Positions 21,303-32,963 of a DNA stretch of 64,000 nt are shown one piece after another. The notes beneath the pieces are model-generated. The model had not been told where the DNA came from. It was given only the letters and a program-made list of their open reading frames with translations, and searched no databases. A program made the translations under genes and the position numbers. Location: assembly GCA_020746835.1 (NCBI GenBank), contig JAGPNK010000014.1:62001-126000 (forward strand), written 5' to 3'. Origin of the DNA: Stachybotrys elegans (taxonomy: Eukaryota; Ascomycota; Sordariomycetes; Hypocreales; Stachybotryaceae). Within the stretch, counting starts at the first letter, position 1. Each line of letters starts with the position of its first letter.

Positions 21303-24300
21303 ATGCGCTCCTTGCTGTCAGCCGAAAGATCACCAGTGTCAACAATGGGTACCCCAATGTCGAACCCGAGAACAAAGACTGCTTTTAGTATTTCTATCAA
21401 TGGTCATACTGAGTCGATTGAAATTCGGCATAAGCTTCGCAACATTCCTGGCGTACCTCGCAAATACCATCTTTGTCACGTTGAATCATGGCCTTGCTGC
21501 GTTAACAACCTTGACAACAATATGGTCAAGGCAAATGCAATTAAACATCTTCGAGAAATCTGCAATGAGAAATTTCAGGCCGGTCATTGGTTATACGGCT
21601 CGTATGCTACACATTTGCAATCTTCCCGTATGGAAAATATTAAACATCTCGCAGATATAGACGCAGAAAAGCACCCAAACCAGGAGAAATCCCATGTACG
21701 CATTCGCAGGGCGAGGGGTTATGGCAATCACACGGACTGCTTGAGGCTAGCCCGATAGATCAAATCGTACAAGATAAGGCGAACAATGCCACAGACGATG
21801 CTGCAGACAATGCTACGGCGGACGATGTCACAGATGATACCACTAATAGTCCTGGGGACCGTGCGATGAACGATGTCGCAGATGATGTCACAGACGATGC
21901 CACAGACAATTCTACGGCGGACGATGTCACGGATGATACCACTGACGGTCCCAGGGGCCGTAATCCGAACGATGCTACATATAGTACCACGGCCGATGTC
22001 ACATCATCCTATGTGAGAAAGGTAAAAGCTGGACTTCAGAGGCTTAAGAAAAGGAAGAGCGGCATTGTCACATCCGTGGATACCGCAGAGGGGACCACGA
22101 GTCTCAGTATTGGAGCACAACTTTGCAACTATCGCGAGAACCATACTGCTAACGTCACCCAATCCCAGAGTACAATATTAGAATGTATTCTCCAATCGTA
22201 CGAGCAGACGATGAAGGTAGGGAAGTGGTCAGCTGCTTTCCATAACCGCTACACCAGGTATAGACGTCGCAATTTGGATACCAGCTACTCTGAAACAGGC
22301 GTGTATGACAAAGAATTTAAAAAAAGAAAGGAGGAGGTGATATGCGCTTTCACAAGTGAGCTTGTGAACTTTCTTGAACCAACGTGGGGACCATTTTCTC
22401 TCCTTATATATGCAGCGCTTGAAGGTACGACGATAACGAAATAAGCACAAGCATCGCTAACAAGGTCCAGAGACCGGATTCCTAGGCTCAGCTCTCGGTC
22501 AAGTTAGCAAAGAAAATATCGCTGATGCTCAGAAGCTGACTCAAGAAGCGCTCTTGGAAATTGAGCGGATTGACATATGGGCAGGGTTAAAGATAACGTG
22601 TCCACACATCTTCATAGCCTGTGTTGAGAATATCTCGTGAGGCACCCGTCTCAATGCAAATGCATTCTTCTATTAACTGAATGGTTTCTAGGCTATCCGA
22701 AGCCTGTAGCGATATCGGCATTCCAAACTTTGAGAAGTATAACCTTGAACCAACAATTCAGAACAACATACGGAACCTACAACGCGATGGCTTGGACTGT
22801 GCAAAGATTCCTGTCTCTGAGCTATTGGCCGCCCACATGAACTCAATTCAGACCAGTGGTCCAATTGTAGAGTCTTCAGAAAGAACGATCTCCATTCAAA
22901 TTAAGAACAAGACTCAAGCTCAAACTGAAAGCATTGAGCGTAACGTCCCATCATTGAGTCGACAGTCGACGACTACCAGTCCTCTGGGGCGAGTACTCGA
23001 TCTACAAAGCCACAGCGAGTCCTTTTGCCATACAGATCAGTCCAATCAGAGCAATACCTCGTCTGGTACCGACCTCGAGGCATCTGCGAGCAACGACGAT
23101 AATGGCGATCACTCGTCAACGGGACAGAGCCAAGAGCAGTCTCCAAGCCATACAGACCCTCCACCAGAAGCGAGCCTTGAAGAGACATCGCATCTAGATG
23201 ATGAACCAAGCGATATAGTTCAAGATCTGGCAGGTGCCAGCAGTCCATCTAGTGATGATTCTATGAGAGATCATGGTTTTTCATTGGACGAGACTGAAGA
23301 CACCAGAAATAACGCAGATGCGTGGCTCGAGACGTCGCACCTTTCAGCGCAATTGCCTCATGATCAGTTGACAGATAGACACGGCCCACCACCTGCCAAG
23401 AGACGCAGAAAAGCACGGCCTCCCAAGGAGCGCACTACCGAGTGCCTGGATCTTACCAAAGCTAACAATAACTTTAACGATCAGGAAACTCGTCAGATAG
23501 AACGACTAGTTACTGCTCTGCGCAAGAAGAAGAAGATTGTCGTGATCGCAGGCGCTGGTATCTCTGTTTCTGCTGGCATCCCCGACTTCCGGTCCTCTAC
23601 CGGTCTTTTCGCTACGGCTAGAACCCAACACAAGCTTAAAGCGTCCGGAGAGCAACTTTTCGACGCTTCTCTCTACAACCATAATGATACGACAGAGTCC
23701 TTCCACACCATGATTAGGGAAATAGCCAAGATAACCGAGAATGCAAAGCCTACCCCTTTCCACCACTTTCTTGCCTCCCTTGCCCAAGAAGGGCGTCTAA
23801 TGCGCCTTTACTCTCAAAATATTGATTGTATTGACACTAAAATGAAGCCCTTGTCTACTAATATCCCTCTTAATATCAAGGGCCCCTGGCCAGCCACCAT
23901 TCAGCTTCACGGCAGCCTACAAAATATGGTCTGCACCTTGTGTGGCACCCTTAAACCATTTGAGGCAGAGCTCTTTGTTGGACCTGAGACGCCTCTTTGT
24001 AAAGACTGCGAACTCGAAGACGAGAAACAAACCGCGCTTGGCAAGCGAGGCCGTGGCATTGGGCGACTGCGTCCAAGACTTGTATTGTATAACGAGTATA
24101 ACCCAGACCAGGATGCCATTGGAAAGGTTTCAGTGGCCGATCTAAGGACTCGCCCGGATGCTGTTATTGTCGTTGGTACCAGTCTCAGTCCCAGGGTTCC
24201 TGGTACCCGCAGGCTAGTGAAGGAGCTATGCCAGGCTACACGCAGCCGCAATAATGGATTCACAGCCTGGATTAACATCGACTCAGAGCCAAAGGGCGCT

Positions 24301-24462
24301 CAATTCAAGGATTGCTGGGATTTGGTTGTACGAGCCAAGTGCGATGATATCGCGCGGCTAGTCGCTTTGCCACCATGGGATTGTAACATTGACGACGACT
24401 ATCTGGTTTCTAAGGACTCAGACAGCAATGTCAATACCTTCTGCAGCACACAGCAGGCTTGA
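21303..24462 (+). CDS. Sirtuin (HST3/HST4-like) fused to a long uncharacterised N-terminal region
   Basis: Exons are 21303-21695, 21746-22424, 22471-22636 and 22692-24462 (introns 50, 46, 55 nt); the product is 1002 residues. The first intron is the least certain because no clear branch site is seen. Residues 1-130 have no known domain. A low-complexity segment of ATDD/VTDD repeats follows, then a helical region (SELVNFLEPTWGPFSLLIYA), then a Ser/Glu-rich linker with basic KRRRKARPP. The sirtuin domain spans about 675-985: GAGISVSAGIPDFRSS, SQNIDCID, catalytic His in IQLHGS, zinc Cys pairs CTLC and CKDC, and VVGTSLSP. All catalytic residues are present, so NAD-dependent deacylase activity is expected; the closest known class is HST3/HST4, which removes H3K56 acetylation. 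Recruitment of a SIR2 domain into a 1000-residue accessory protein is unusual. Confidence 0.72.
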
Positions 24463-25343
24463 GGTGCGCATTGGTTCCAAGCCCAAACTAAGGATTAGCG
24501 CTAGAGACTTTCTCTTATAAATCAATGGGCTGGGAATTCAGGAGTGGACAACTACTACTAGTTAGATAAATAGACTTCTCATTTTAAGGAAGATATAAGC
24601 AAGAATTCAAAGAATAAAGGCACTCAGTAAGACATTAATACCCAAGCACTTGGACTCTATCCGCTCTCAACGAACCCTAGAGGGACAAGAAAGCGCAGGA
24701 GCATAGTTTTTGCCAATGGCATTCCTACTCGGCTTTTAATTAAATCATATATAATCTCCAGCTCTAAAACATCGACTGTCGGCACGCCAGGCTTCCTTCT
24801 CTCGCCAAAAGAACCACATGCCTTCACGGTCACGCAATACAATGATCTGTCATGACACCAGTGCATACTAAAGCAGTATCTACAGAAACGTTCAAGAGAT
24901 GGGTCATGAAGCCATACCCACATTGTAAGCGCCTGCAGAGACAACATATACACACGGATAAGCAGAGACAATCTATGGGCTTCCTTCAACCCAAAGTCCT
25001 GTTGTATGGAGATGACTGCTCTAAGGAAACTGCAATTATAGTAGCATTTAACAGTGATTTAAAGGAACCAATAGATGCTGTGTTGATTATTAGAACAAGG
25101 CTATTATTCCCATCTGTATTGGATTTTACAAAATGATTCTTAATAAAAGTCAGGGCTTGGGATATAGAAAATATGGTAGTCTGGGTAAACAAAGAGATCC
25201 GATTGGATGGTGGCCAGAAACTCCAAATAATTCAGCAGAGTTAGGAACAATCATAGAAGAATCGTACGCGATTTACCTGGAATGGAGCATGAGCTGCTAC
25301 AACAGACTATATTATCAATCTAATGCTAGTACTATGAATAAGC
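24463..25343. other. Intergenic with one possible remnant frame on the minus strand
   Basis: The only notable frame is 24989-24657 (minus), with no ATG until residue 15 and a protein-like end (SFGERRKPGVPTVDVLELEI, then KTMLLRFLVPLGFVESG). It could be the terminal exon of a lost gene; I do not recognise it. Nothing else is supported. Confidence 0.35.
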
Positions 25344-28300
25344 TCAAGCAGTCCTGAGTCGTTTTCGCTTCGGTTTATCTATGCTTCCTGATCTCTTCCT
25401 TTTTCTGTGATCAGACCGACCAAATACCGCTGACAGGCCTTGCAACTTGACCAGCTTTTCTACGGAAAGGGGGGAACCGCTGATGTGACAAGGTTCCGTA
25501 GTCTGTTCACTGAGGGTTATGGCAAACCTGCCTTCTGTTTCCAGTTTCACTAGCTTTCGGAAATTACCATTTTCGTCGAAGCAATTATCATCAACGGCTT
25601 GCATATCAGCGTAGCCATCAATTCGAAATTTTGACGATTTCAAACGCTCCATTAGGGGAGGAAATGCGGGATCTTTGGCCTTCACGGAACATAGAATATG
25701 CCCGCTTCCGAGATATCTTCCTCCGTATCGGTGAGGTATTGCCTCCAGTTCGAAGTAAAACAGAGAGGCAATCATATATCGGATTACATTATCAACCTTT
25801 GCAGATAGCGAGGAATCCTCGTTTACTTTCGATTTCATTCCGGGAACAGCTCGAACATCATCCAAGCGCGGCTCACTGCCATTAAATTGGACGTTCAAGC
25901 GGTGATACCATGTCTGTGCTTGAAAAAGTTGCCTCATCTTACCATCTCTTGTCTTCTCCCAGAAGAGTCGACAGAGTCTAGGCAGCATGCCATTCCTGGG
26001 TGCGCTGCAAGAATCCTCCATAGCTAGCGTTTCAAGCAGCTTTGGCTCCCCTGTTCCTAGCGACAAAACGAAATCGGGCTTGTCAATATGGGGCCAAATG
26101 TCAGCAACAAGGAAAAGAGCTGATACTAAAGGGTCATTCTCGAGTGGTCCCGCATCTTGAAGCAATCCAACGCCATCAATGTGCTTAGGTGGGAAGAACC
26201 TGAATGACGGTTAGCTTGGTAGCTCACAGTTGAGCCCCGTTACTTACCCAACTGCAGCTGATATAGCCCTGCCACTGAAACAAATTAGCAACAACTTCAA
26301 AATGACTTCTCTATGTACTACATACATTCCTTGCATAAGGAGCTTTTCCGATCCGTTTGTCGACCTTATGATGGAGTCTGGTTTTCCGGTCAGTGTTGTA
26401 CGCTAACATGAGCGGGCATTACGTACGGTGGAGGTCAGAGCTAGCAACTCCATTATAGTTAGTGAAGAGGCGGCATGTAGGCCTATCATCTGTTGTTGCC
26501 ACCGGTAGTCCTACAAGAGTGCCTGTGGCAGTAGCACTAGATATATCCCGTATGGCCCTATTGGTGCCAAAGGCTTGCGTCAGGGCCTGCTCGATATTTT
26601 TCGATGGGTATAACCCATCACCAAAGTAGGATAAAAGTATCTTACAGATACGAAGGAAATACGGGAGTGGTTGCAAAGCGTTAGTTAGGTGTGGAATTAG
26701 AAATCTGAGAACCTGGGGCAGACGTGACAAGCTGAGAATCTCTCTCTGCTGAAAGGCAAGGTCGGCCAAGGCCTCAAACCTTCCAGTGGACTGCTCAATG
26801 GAGTTACCGTTTATGAATAAATCAGCAACAATCAAGCCACCTAGATTCGTTAATGACCGCACATTATCACTACAAAGAAAGGCATACCTGAGCTCACTCC
26901 AAAGGCAACCTTGAAGAAACGCTGGAACTGTATTGGGAGATCGATGCGCTCCTCTATTCGTCTCATAATTGCCAGGGGGATTGTGCCTTTCACACCTCCA
27001 CCATCAACACATAAAATCCCAATACCGGCTGTAGGTGGATGAATCTTAATTTTTACTTCTTCGGGCGGCTCAGATTGGCAAAGAAAGTATCGCTTGATAA
27101 TGAAATCTGAGTCATCATAATTGGAGGGCTTCCCGAAGATCTCAGCGCAGTTTCCACAGATACTATGCTTGCAAGGTAAGTCGCCTATAGGCCTACGCTG
27201 CAAGCATGCAAAACAAGTCTCGTCGCTATACACTTCAAGCCAATCAAGTTGATGTTGAGCGAGATTTTCGTAGTGAATTGCCGCTGTAGGTTTAGTTTCT
27301 CGAATCGACTGCTGCGAATATTCCTCAAAATGTGTTTTCACCTTGTTAAGGAAGCCACTTCGAAGGACAACGTCTCTGGAGTCGGCGAAAGCCATTACCC
27401 CCTTCTTGCTTGCCTTCTTAAGTATATCAACATACAGTGTCTCAAACACCCGAGAGGGCGGAAAATCTTTGCGGTGGGTTAGTTATCGAGAAGCCTATAC
27501 TAGGATTTGGCACTTACAATGAGCATCCGGCGGGTAGCTGTCGAGAACAAGACTTGACGCGATAATGGGGGCTGCGAACCCCATCAGCTGTTCAGGAGAT
27601 TTTATGTATTCAAGGAATCGAGATAGGTGCTGTTCTAAGTCCGAGGAGATAGGGTTATCCTTACGGGACGATTTGATAAAATCGAATGGCTCCTGATGTT
27701 TACAGAAGTGAACACAAGCGTTGTTAAGTAAAGCGGCAAAATGGGTAATGGAGAAGAGCGCTTTGGCATCTTCCTTGCTCGCCCTTGCTACATCCGAGCT
27801 AGTCAATAGGCGTTTCTTGAGTTGGTCAAACCGTGAGCGCCCTGGGATAAGCTGTACTATGTCAATGGCGGAAACATGATCAAATATATTTTTCGCCGTC
27901 GCCTCCTTTAGAAAGTTCAAGAAAACTGTTTCCGGGTTTTGCACATTTATTCCGGTTGGAAATTTATCTGTTGCTAGGATTATCCTTGGACGTGTGTTGA
28001 CTGGAAGTACTGACTGGCAGTCATCTTCTAACCACGCGGCCACATGCTGCGCCACTTGTTGAAACCCCCCTAGATCGTCGCAGAAGAGGCAAAAGATGTC
28101 GGTAAAAGGGAATAAGAGCTTTCTGAATATATCATTAGAGACAGAATCGAGACTGCTTCCTGGGACGGCTCTCTCAATCTTATGCCTCCCTGTTTCATGG
28201 CACTTGTAGGTCGGGGCTCTGCCTTTGAGCCCCAAAGTGATATCGCCTTCTATGATCAAGCGAGGCCTGCCCAAGAAGAGGCTTGTAGGCTCTACGTGTA

Positions 28301-28538
28301 GGTGCAATTCAGAAGATCCTCTCGATCTAATCAATTGACGGGCTCTCCTTACCCCAAAGAGCTCTTGCAAAGCATTGGTCTTAGTTGCATTTCCGACAAG
28401 TACAACCAAGCTTGGCTTATGATCATCACCGTAGGGGATCACATTTACAAGCTTCTGTACTCGATCGGTAACAAGAAGCTCGATTCTTTCGCCGCGAGAT
28501 TGAAGGCTTAGCCACGATGTGTGCTTACACGGCTTCAT
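25344..28538 (-). CDS. Patatin-like phospholipase with RING-like cysteine cluster, six exons
   Basis: Exons are 28538-27518, 27466-26888, 26840-26427, 26377-26326, 26274-26248 and 26199-25344, all with GT-AG introns; the fifth exon is only 27 nt. The product is 982 residues. The first ~340 residues are uncharacterised (LVVLVGNATKTNALQELFGV, DIFCLFCDDLGGFQQ). Around residues 424-447 is a RING-like Cys/His cluster (CFACLQRRPIGDLPCKHSIC). The patatin domain follows: oxyanion loop VDGGGVKG (~494), nucleophile elbow FGVSSGG (Ser ~533), ARATSAA-like GRAISAAVGFF, and the dyad Asp in LQDAGPLENDP (~712). It should hydrolyse phospholipid or related acyl esters. Fungal proteins of this architecture are recurrent Starship cargo and are also suspected in NLR-type incompatibility. 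The promoter carries the TGGG cluster. Confidence 0.82.
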
Positions 28539-28611
28539 GGCTGTTTATGATTCTCTAATCAAAAGGGAGTTAGTTCCTCTTGGCTTCGAGCCGCTCCTTT
28601 ATATTCTTACA

Positions 28612-28712
28612 AAGAGGAACCAAAGTTGGGTCCAGTTCCCAAATTTGGCACCCCAAAAATTATAGCAATGATCCCTGAATTTGGACCAATGTTCTGGTCC
28701 GAGAACAGGGTC
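28612..28712. promoter_or_regulatory. TTGGGTCC/TTCCCAAATTTGG cluster upstream of the patatin gene
   Basis: About 75-175 bp upstream of the ATG at 28538 lie ACCAAAGTTGGGTCC, AGTTCCCAAATTTGGCACC, CCCCAAAAATT, GAATTTGGACC and TTCTGGTCC. Another member of the recurrent upstream word family. Confidence 0.35.
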
Positions 28713-28823
28713 TGGATTAGACGGACAATTTTTTTACTTTTAATCGTATAGGTATCAAAAACTGACTGGAGCTAGCAAGATACTGCTGTCCAGCAAAACT
28801 ATTCCGACGTCTCAATCTTTGTA

Positions 28824-29354
28824 ATGATTCATACGTACATCGCGAAGCTACGACAATGGGTGGAGATCCAATTAATTGGGACCAACCGACCATCAAAAAA
28901 GAATCAGAACTTGCGATGTTTGGTCTACAATCGTGAACGCTCATCGAGGCTATCTTCTATGGGTGCAAGAAGCATTATAGACAAGTTTATCTGTTCAAGG
29001 TCATATTGCAGAAATTTGAAAAGCACCTTGGAGAGCTGTCTTTACCCCAGCATTCAAATCAATTATCACAACTATAGCAATAACGGAAGACTCTCAGAAT
29101 TAGATACAGCTGTTCAGCAAACCACGGAGGACTATCTGTTCCTCAAAAACAGTATGTCATGTACAGAGAACAGTGGCATGTCTGTTCCTACGCAGCCCTG
29201 TGAACTTGCCAAGGAAAGCTCTGTGAAAGGCAGGACAGAACTATCAGGCGAGTTTTCTACATGGGCCCAGCATATGGCAAGTCAGTATGAGGAATCGATT
29301 GAAGGGGAAGTCCCGCCAGCTGTAAATTATGGCACAAATCCAGAGTTTTGGTAG
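28824..29354 (+). CDS. Hypothetical protein, 176 residues
   Basis: A single frame from an ATG at 28824, divergent from the patatin gene 285 bp away. The N-terminal half is basic (NRPSKKNQNLRCLVYNRERS) and the C-terminal half is polar and Ser/Glu-rich (EFSTWAQHMASQYEESIEGE). I recognise no domain, and the frame could be fortuitous. Only the length and position support it. Confidence 0.35.
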   Translation: MIHTYIAKLRQWVEIQLIGTNRPSKKNQNLRCLVYNRERSSRLSSMGARSIIDKFICSRSYCRNLKSTLESCLYPSIQINYHNYSNNGRLSELDTAVQQTTEDYLFLKNSMSCTENSGMSVPTQPCELAKESSVKGRTELSGEFSTWAQHMASQYEESIEGEVPPAVNYGTNPEFW

Positions 29355-29539
29355 CCAATACACAGCCGTCGATATAGTGAGCAGAGGTGTTGGTGAAGGA
29401 GCGGATCGAATTTCAGATTAGTGAAATTATATAACCTAACATATGGAAAATTATCAGTCAGTTTCAATAGAAGCCCATTTAGAGATCAAGGCTGATATGA
29501 AGACAAGAGAGAATCGCTCTCCTAATGGGGACATAGCAC

Positions 29540-29700
29540 AGGGAAGGCCCGGAAATTGGACCCGAATCCTAGTCCTATCCTTGGCACTACGGTATAGGTC
29601 TCAGCTTGTCACTACTTATGTCAATAGCCCCAAAACTGGTTCGTCTAAGGTGAAGTTCCCAGTTCTGGGACCCATACTTGTTCCAAAATCTGTCAGCGAA
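29540..29700. promoter_or_regulatory. TGGGAC-type palindromes without an obvious downstream gene
   Basis: CCCGGAAATTGGACCCG, CCCCAAAACTGG and TTCCCAGTTCTGGGACCC lie between two convergent gene ends (29354 and 29833). This is the exception to the pattern that these words sit just upstream of genes. It may mark a missed gene or show that the words are repeat-derived. Confidence 0.25.
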
Positions 29701-29832
29701 AGGCTCACATCTAGACCAGCAGCAATATCAAAGAACCCATAGAGTACTGTTATTTCAACACATGGTATGCGATCATACCATATCATTATTGTCCGATATC
29801 AACGTTAGGAACATGGACGCAGCGTCTCCCTT

Positions 29833-30851
29833 TCAGCCACGAGGTTTCGTGGCGTCCTCTGTCCCCTTGCCCAAATCCACTTCAAGGCCTTCGAAATCGT
29901 TCACATGGCTGAGGCGAGCATCCACTAGATCCATGACTCTGCTGTCAGTGCTTTTATCCATGATGGCCAGGGGATCGACAGTAGAAATCAGGTTTCTAAT
30001 TGGTTCGTGAACATGAGATCGGAGCGAGGTCTTGACACCAAGGGGCCTGATATCCTGCAAGTCGAGAGAAGCTAAATCCAGGGGAACCAGTGAGGGGTAC
30101 ACATTTGCGGGTTCAACCCCTAGTTCAAATTCAAGGGGTGTTTGGGCTGGAGGCAGTAAGCTCTGGTTTGCGTGAAGTAGCGGCCTGACACAGCCAGACA
30201 TATCGCTACCGATCGATCGCAAGGTAGCTTCAGGAGATCGCGTCAGCCGCAAAGATGTAAATACCTCGAGCGCAGCGTCCTCGTCATCTTGAAGCCACTC
30301 GAACAGCTTGGCCGAGGTATGTGATCTCTGTTCCAAACCTAACCCTAACACCGAGTCGACAGCGTGCTCAACATTAATTGAGTCTCTAACTGTCTGCAAC
30401 ACTTGCATCGATTCGGCGAGGGTTCCTTCGTGGAGCAGTTTGATGACTGCATGATACTTGGCCAGCTGCGTCCTCGGCATCCCGTGAGGGCTATGGCCCG
30501 GCGGCGTCTCAAACACACAATCCACGGCCCCTTTCCTACAGGGCGCACACTGTGGTGGGGCCCCATCGCACTGTTGGAGGGTAAGTCTCTCTTAGCATCT
30601 GGAAGCCGAGGCTTAGAGCTACCTTGATCTTTCGTTTTCTACAATCTAGCGCATTGAGTCAGCCTTATGCTGCCAGACATCCATTTTAGATGACTGGGGG
30701 TCACACTTTTGCATGCAACCATTACTGCTTGGCGTTTGCGGGGTAGGTCACTGTTTGCCACGCTTGGTCCAGCAAACCGTATACCCCGGTTGTTGTTGGG
30801 GCCGGGATCTCGGGGCAAGAGGTCCCGCAGTTTCCTTTTCGGCGGTGACAT
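29833..30851 (-). CDS. Zn2Cys6 binuclear-cluster transcription factor, short
   Basis: Exons are 30851-30707, 30645-30623 (23 nt) and 30570-29833; the product is 301 residues. The micro-exon is needed to complete the zinc cluster. Across the junctions it reads VACKNCRKRKIKCDG, then APPQCAPCRKGAVDCVF, the canonical C-x2-C-x6-C-x5-C-x2-C-x6-C pattern. An N-terminal basic stretch (PPKRKLRDLLPRD) precedes it and a helical segment (LAKYHAVIKLLHEG) follows. The remaining ~170 residues lack the large fungal_trans regulatory domain, so this is a short form of such factors. It is a DNA-binding nuclear regulator; targets are unknown, but the metabolic genes at 35-43 kb are possible. The splice sites are all GT-AG with GCTGAC and TTACC-type branch regions. 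Confidence 0.75.
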
Positions 30852-32130
30852 CGTGCGTTGACGGTGTGTGGATGTCCATACATAGATATACCGAACCAAC
30901 CTAGAAGCGTCCTATGCTCGGAAGGGTGGGGATGGATGAGTTATTGACGAATTAGGTGTGCGCTGTTTCCGCACATCGGCGCAGACGAAACGTATGAAGG
31001 TTTGGTTCCTACAAATGAAAATAGGGGCCAAGCCGCTAGCTATCTAAGGAAGCGGATAAACGGTTATGCCGTTCACACCAATCAGGGCAGCGAACACTGC
31101 CCTGCTACCAATTTCAATAGTTATTCATGGGGCCAAAATTGACATGATGTGGCCTGATGCTTGCGTTACAGTTGAACCCTCTGTTAATTGACTGTATAGA
31201 GGTTGGATTTGATTGGCATTACTGGCACTGAGTTGAAGTTGTTGACTGTCTTGACCCCTGCTGTAGCTGTGCAGCTCTGTCTAGCTCCGCGGTTGAAGTG
31301 TATCACGTAACAGCCAGTGAACATTGCCCCCTCTCCACTGTACCACGTGTGGACACGCCCACTCTTCAGGCTTGTAACGAGATAGGTGTAGATAGTGATT
31401 GACTAGAAAGCCGCGCCGTTCCGTGTTGATCAAGCATCAGTATCATGGGCCTAGTGAAGTCTTTCCATTTACGCCAAGCACAGGAAGAGGTCTAGTACCT
31501 TCTGCGACATGATATAACTCAACCTTCTATGTTGACGCCTAGAATCATAGGTAGGAAATGGACACAGTGATTCCACTGTCCCGGTATTGAATCACTGTAC
31601 AGCAACTGCCCTAGCAGTACCCAAGTCTGCCTCGGCATTGATAAATATCCTAGTAGCCCCCCCTTCCGTCATGTAAATATCTAAGAAGCTATTGATAGTC
31701 ATGTGCTTCTATAACCAAACACGTTGGGTGTGCAAATACTAGAGATAGGGCGGTTTTCAACGACAATGTAAATGGGAGTATAGACTTAGAGAAACATATA
31801 GGCTAAAGCTGATCTTCACAACAAATAAGAAAGATGAAGTATATAATGTATATTGTTAGTGGGAAAAGCAACAACAAAGGATTACGAAACTCAAGCAAGA
31901 CATCGATCTGTGCAGAATATCCAACTACGAACCCAGCATTTCCCAATGGATGGCTCTTTAGCCACCCGAGAAGAGATTAGGATGGGGAATTGGATGTGAT
32001 CTGGGGAGTTGTTCACGTTGTTAAGCATGGTTGGCTCTGGTGGAGACATCAAGACGCAACGGAATAACCGCCCGTAGCAACAAGAAGAGTAATCAATAGG
32101 AATACAGAAGCATAGGAAAAGTGTGGCTAT
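30852..32130. other. 1.3-kb intergenic region, no supported gene
   Basis: No frame longer than ~60 codons has protein character. It is moderately AT-rich toward 31.7-31.9 kb. I see no tRNA, repeat array or transposon end. Confidence 0.5.
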
Positions 32131-32580
32131 CTAAGATAATCTGAACGGTATGTTGCATTTTTTGAGGAGATGCTCCAGTACTTCCGAGCTGAAAGCGTCA
32201 TCAGAAATCAACTCAGTGAATTCTGTCAGATTGGCAAAGAGGTCGCCTTGGTTTTTGTAGGCGAGAATGGCAGGCGCGGCGGCTTGGTCAAACTCTATAG
32301 TCTCATAGTGAATCTTAACGAAATGAATAGCTGTATGTTTCTTAACAATGGGTAGCAAGGCCGACTCGATAGTGGCCGAGGTATCACCCTAGTAAAGCGT
32401 TAGTGTTTGGCGCCGCGCGAGAAAGATGAGAGATGTAATATACACCATGGTCGTAGACCAGTACGATGACAATCGTATCTTTGTTGACTTTCTCAATGGC
32501 ATCGAGGTATCCAATAGCATCGACCTCGTCCAGGCATCCATAATATCTAACGCTGGGCCTATCCCTCTCAGCGCTGACTT
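32131..32580 (-). pseudogene. Phosducin-like protein, 5'-truncated fragment
   Basis: The 3' exon (about 32391-32131) encodes SALLPIVKKHTAIHFVKIHY, APAILAYKNQGDLFANL and LEHLLKKCNIPFRLS, the C-terminal thioredoxin-like part of phosducin-family proteins (G-beta-gamma/chaperonin cofactors). Upstream, across an intron (GTGTAT...CACTAAC...ACTAG, ~32450-32392), the frame continues as VDAIGYLDAIEKVNKDTIVI and LVYDH. The coding similarity then stops at ~32580, where hAT-type terminal sequence begins. The N-terminal half is missing, so the piece cannot be a full gene. Confidence 0.6.
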
Positions 32581-32599
32581 CAATTCAAGTAAGTCAAGT

Positions 32600-32940
32600 T
32601 CGGGGGTGTAACTTGATTACTTGAAATAAAATCGTCCGTGAACTTGATTAACTTGAATTGAATTGATATACTTGATATACTTGATATCTGAGGTCGGGAT
32701 AAAGCTATTGGTACTATCACGCCTCCCCTCCATCCCAACCCATCAGGTCCCCACCAAAGCTGACGACCTCGCCCACAGTGATCGCTTGATGGCCTAGCCA
32801 ATTCCGTAGGCACTGTATTTCCTCTATTATCTCAGGGCTTAAGCTGTGCCTTTGCGAGCTTACTGTCAACTTCGTGACACTAAATGTCCGCTCAGGATCG
32901 ACAGACATAGCACTGTGGAGGCCTATCAGTTCACGTACCG
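32600..32940 (-). mobile_element. hAT transposon 3' end: transposase C-terminus plus terminal sequence
   Basis: The minus-strand frame 32940-32717 reads SAMSVDPERTFSVTKLTVSS and ECLRNWLG-like IQCLRNWLGHQ. This is the hAT C-terminal dimerisation motif (normally AMSAEPERxFS and LxSW). Beyond its stop there are many ACTTGA/TCAAGT hexamers (32610-32690), typical of subterminal repeats. An end reading CGGGGGTGTAACTTG from 32601 resembles a hAT terminal inverted repeat. The rest of the transposase is absent; it abuts the broken MFS gene at ~32960. Confidence 0.6.
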
Positions 32941-32963
32941 AATTTAGACTGGCAGATACATAC

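Noticed and set aside
22973..24278. Antisense frames inside the sirtuin gene
   Set aside because: They mirror the well-supported SIR2 coding sequence and have no features of their own.
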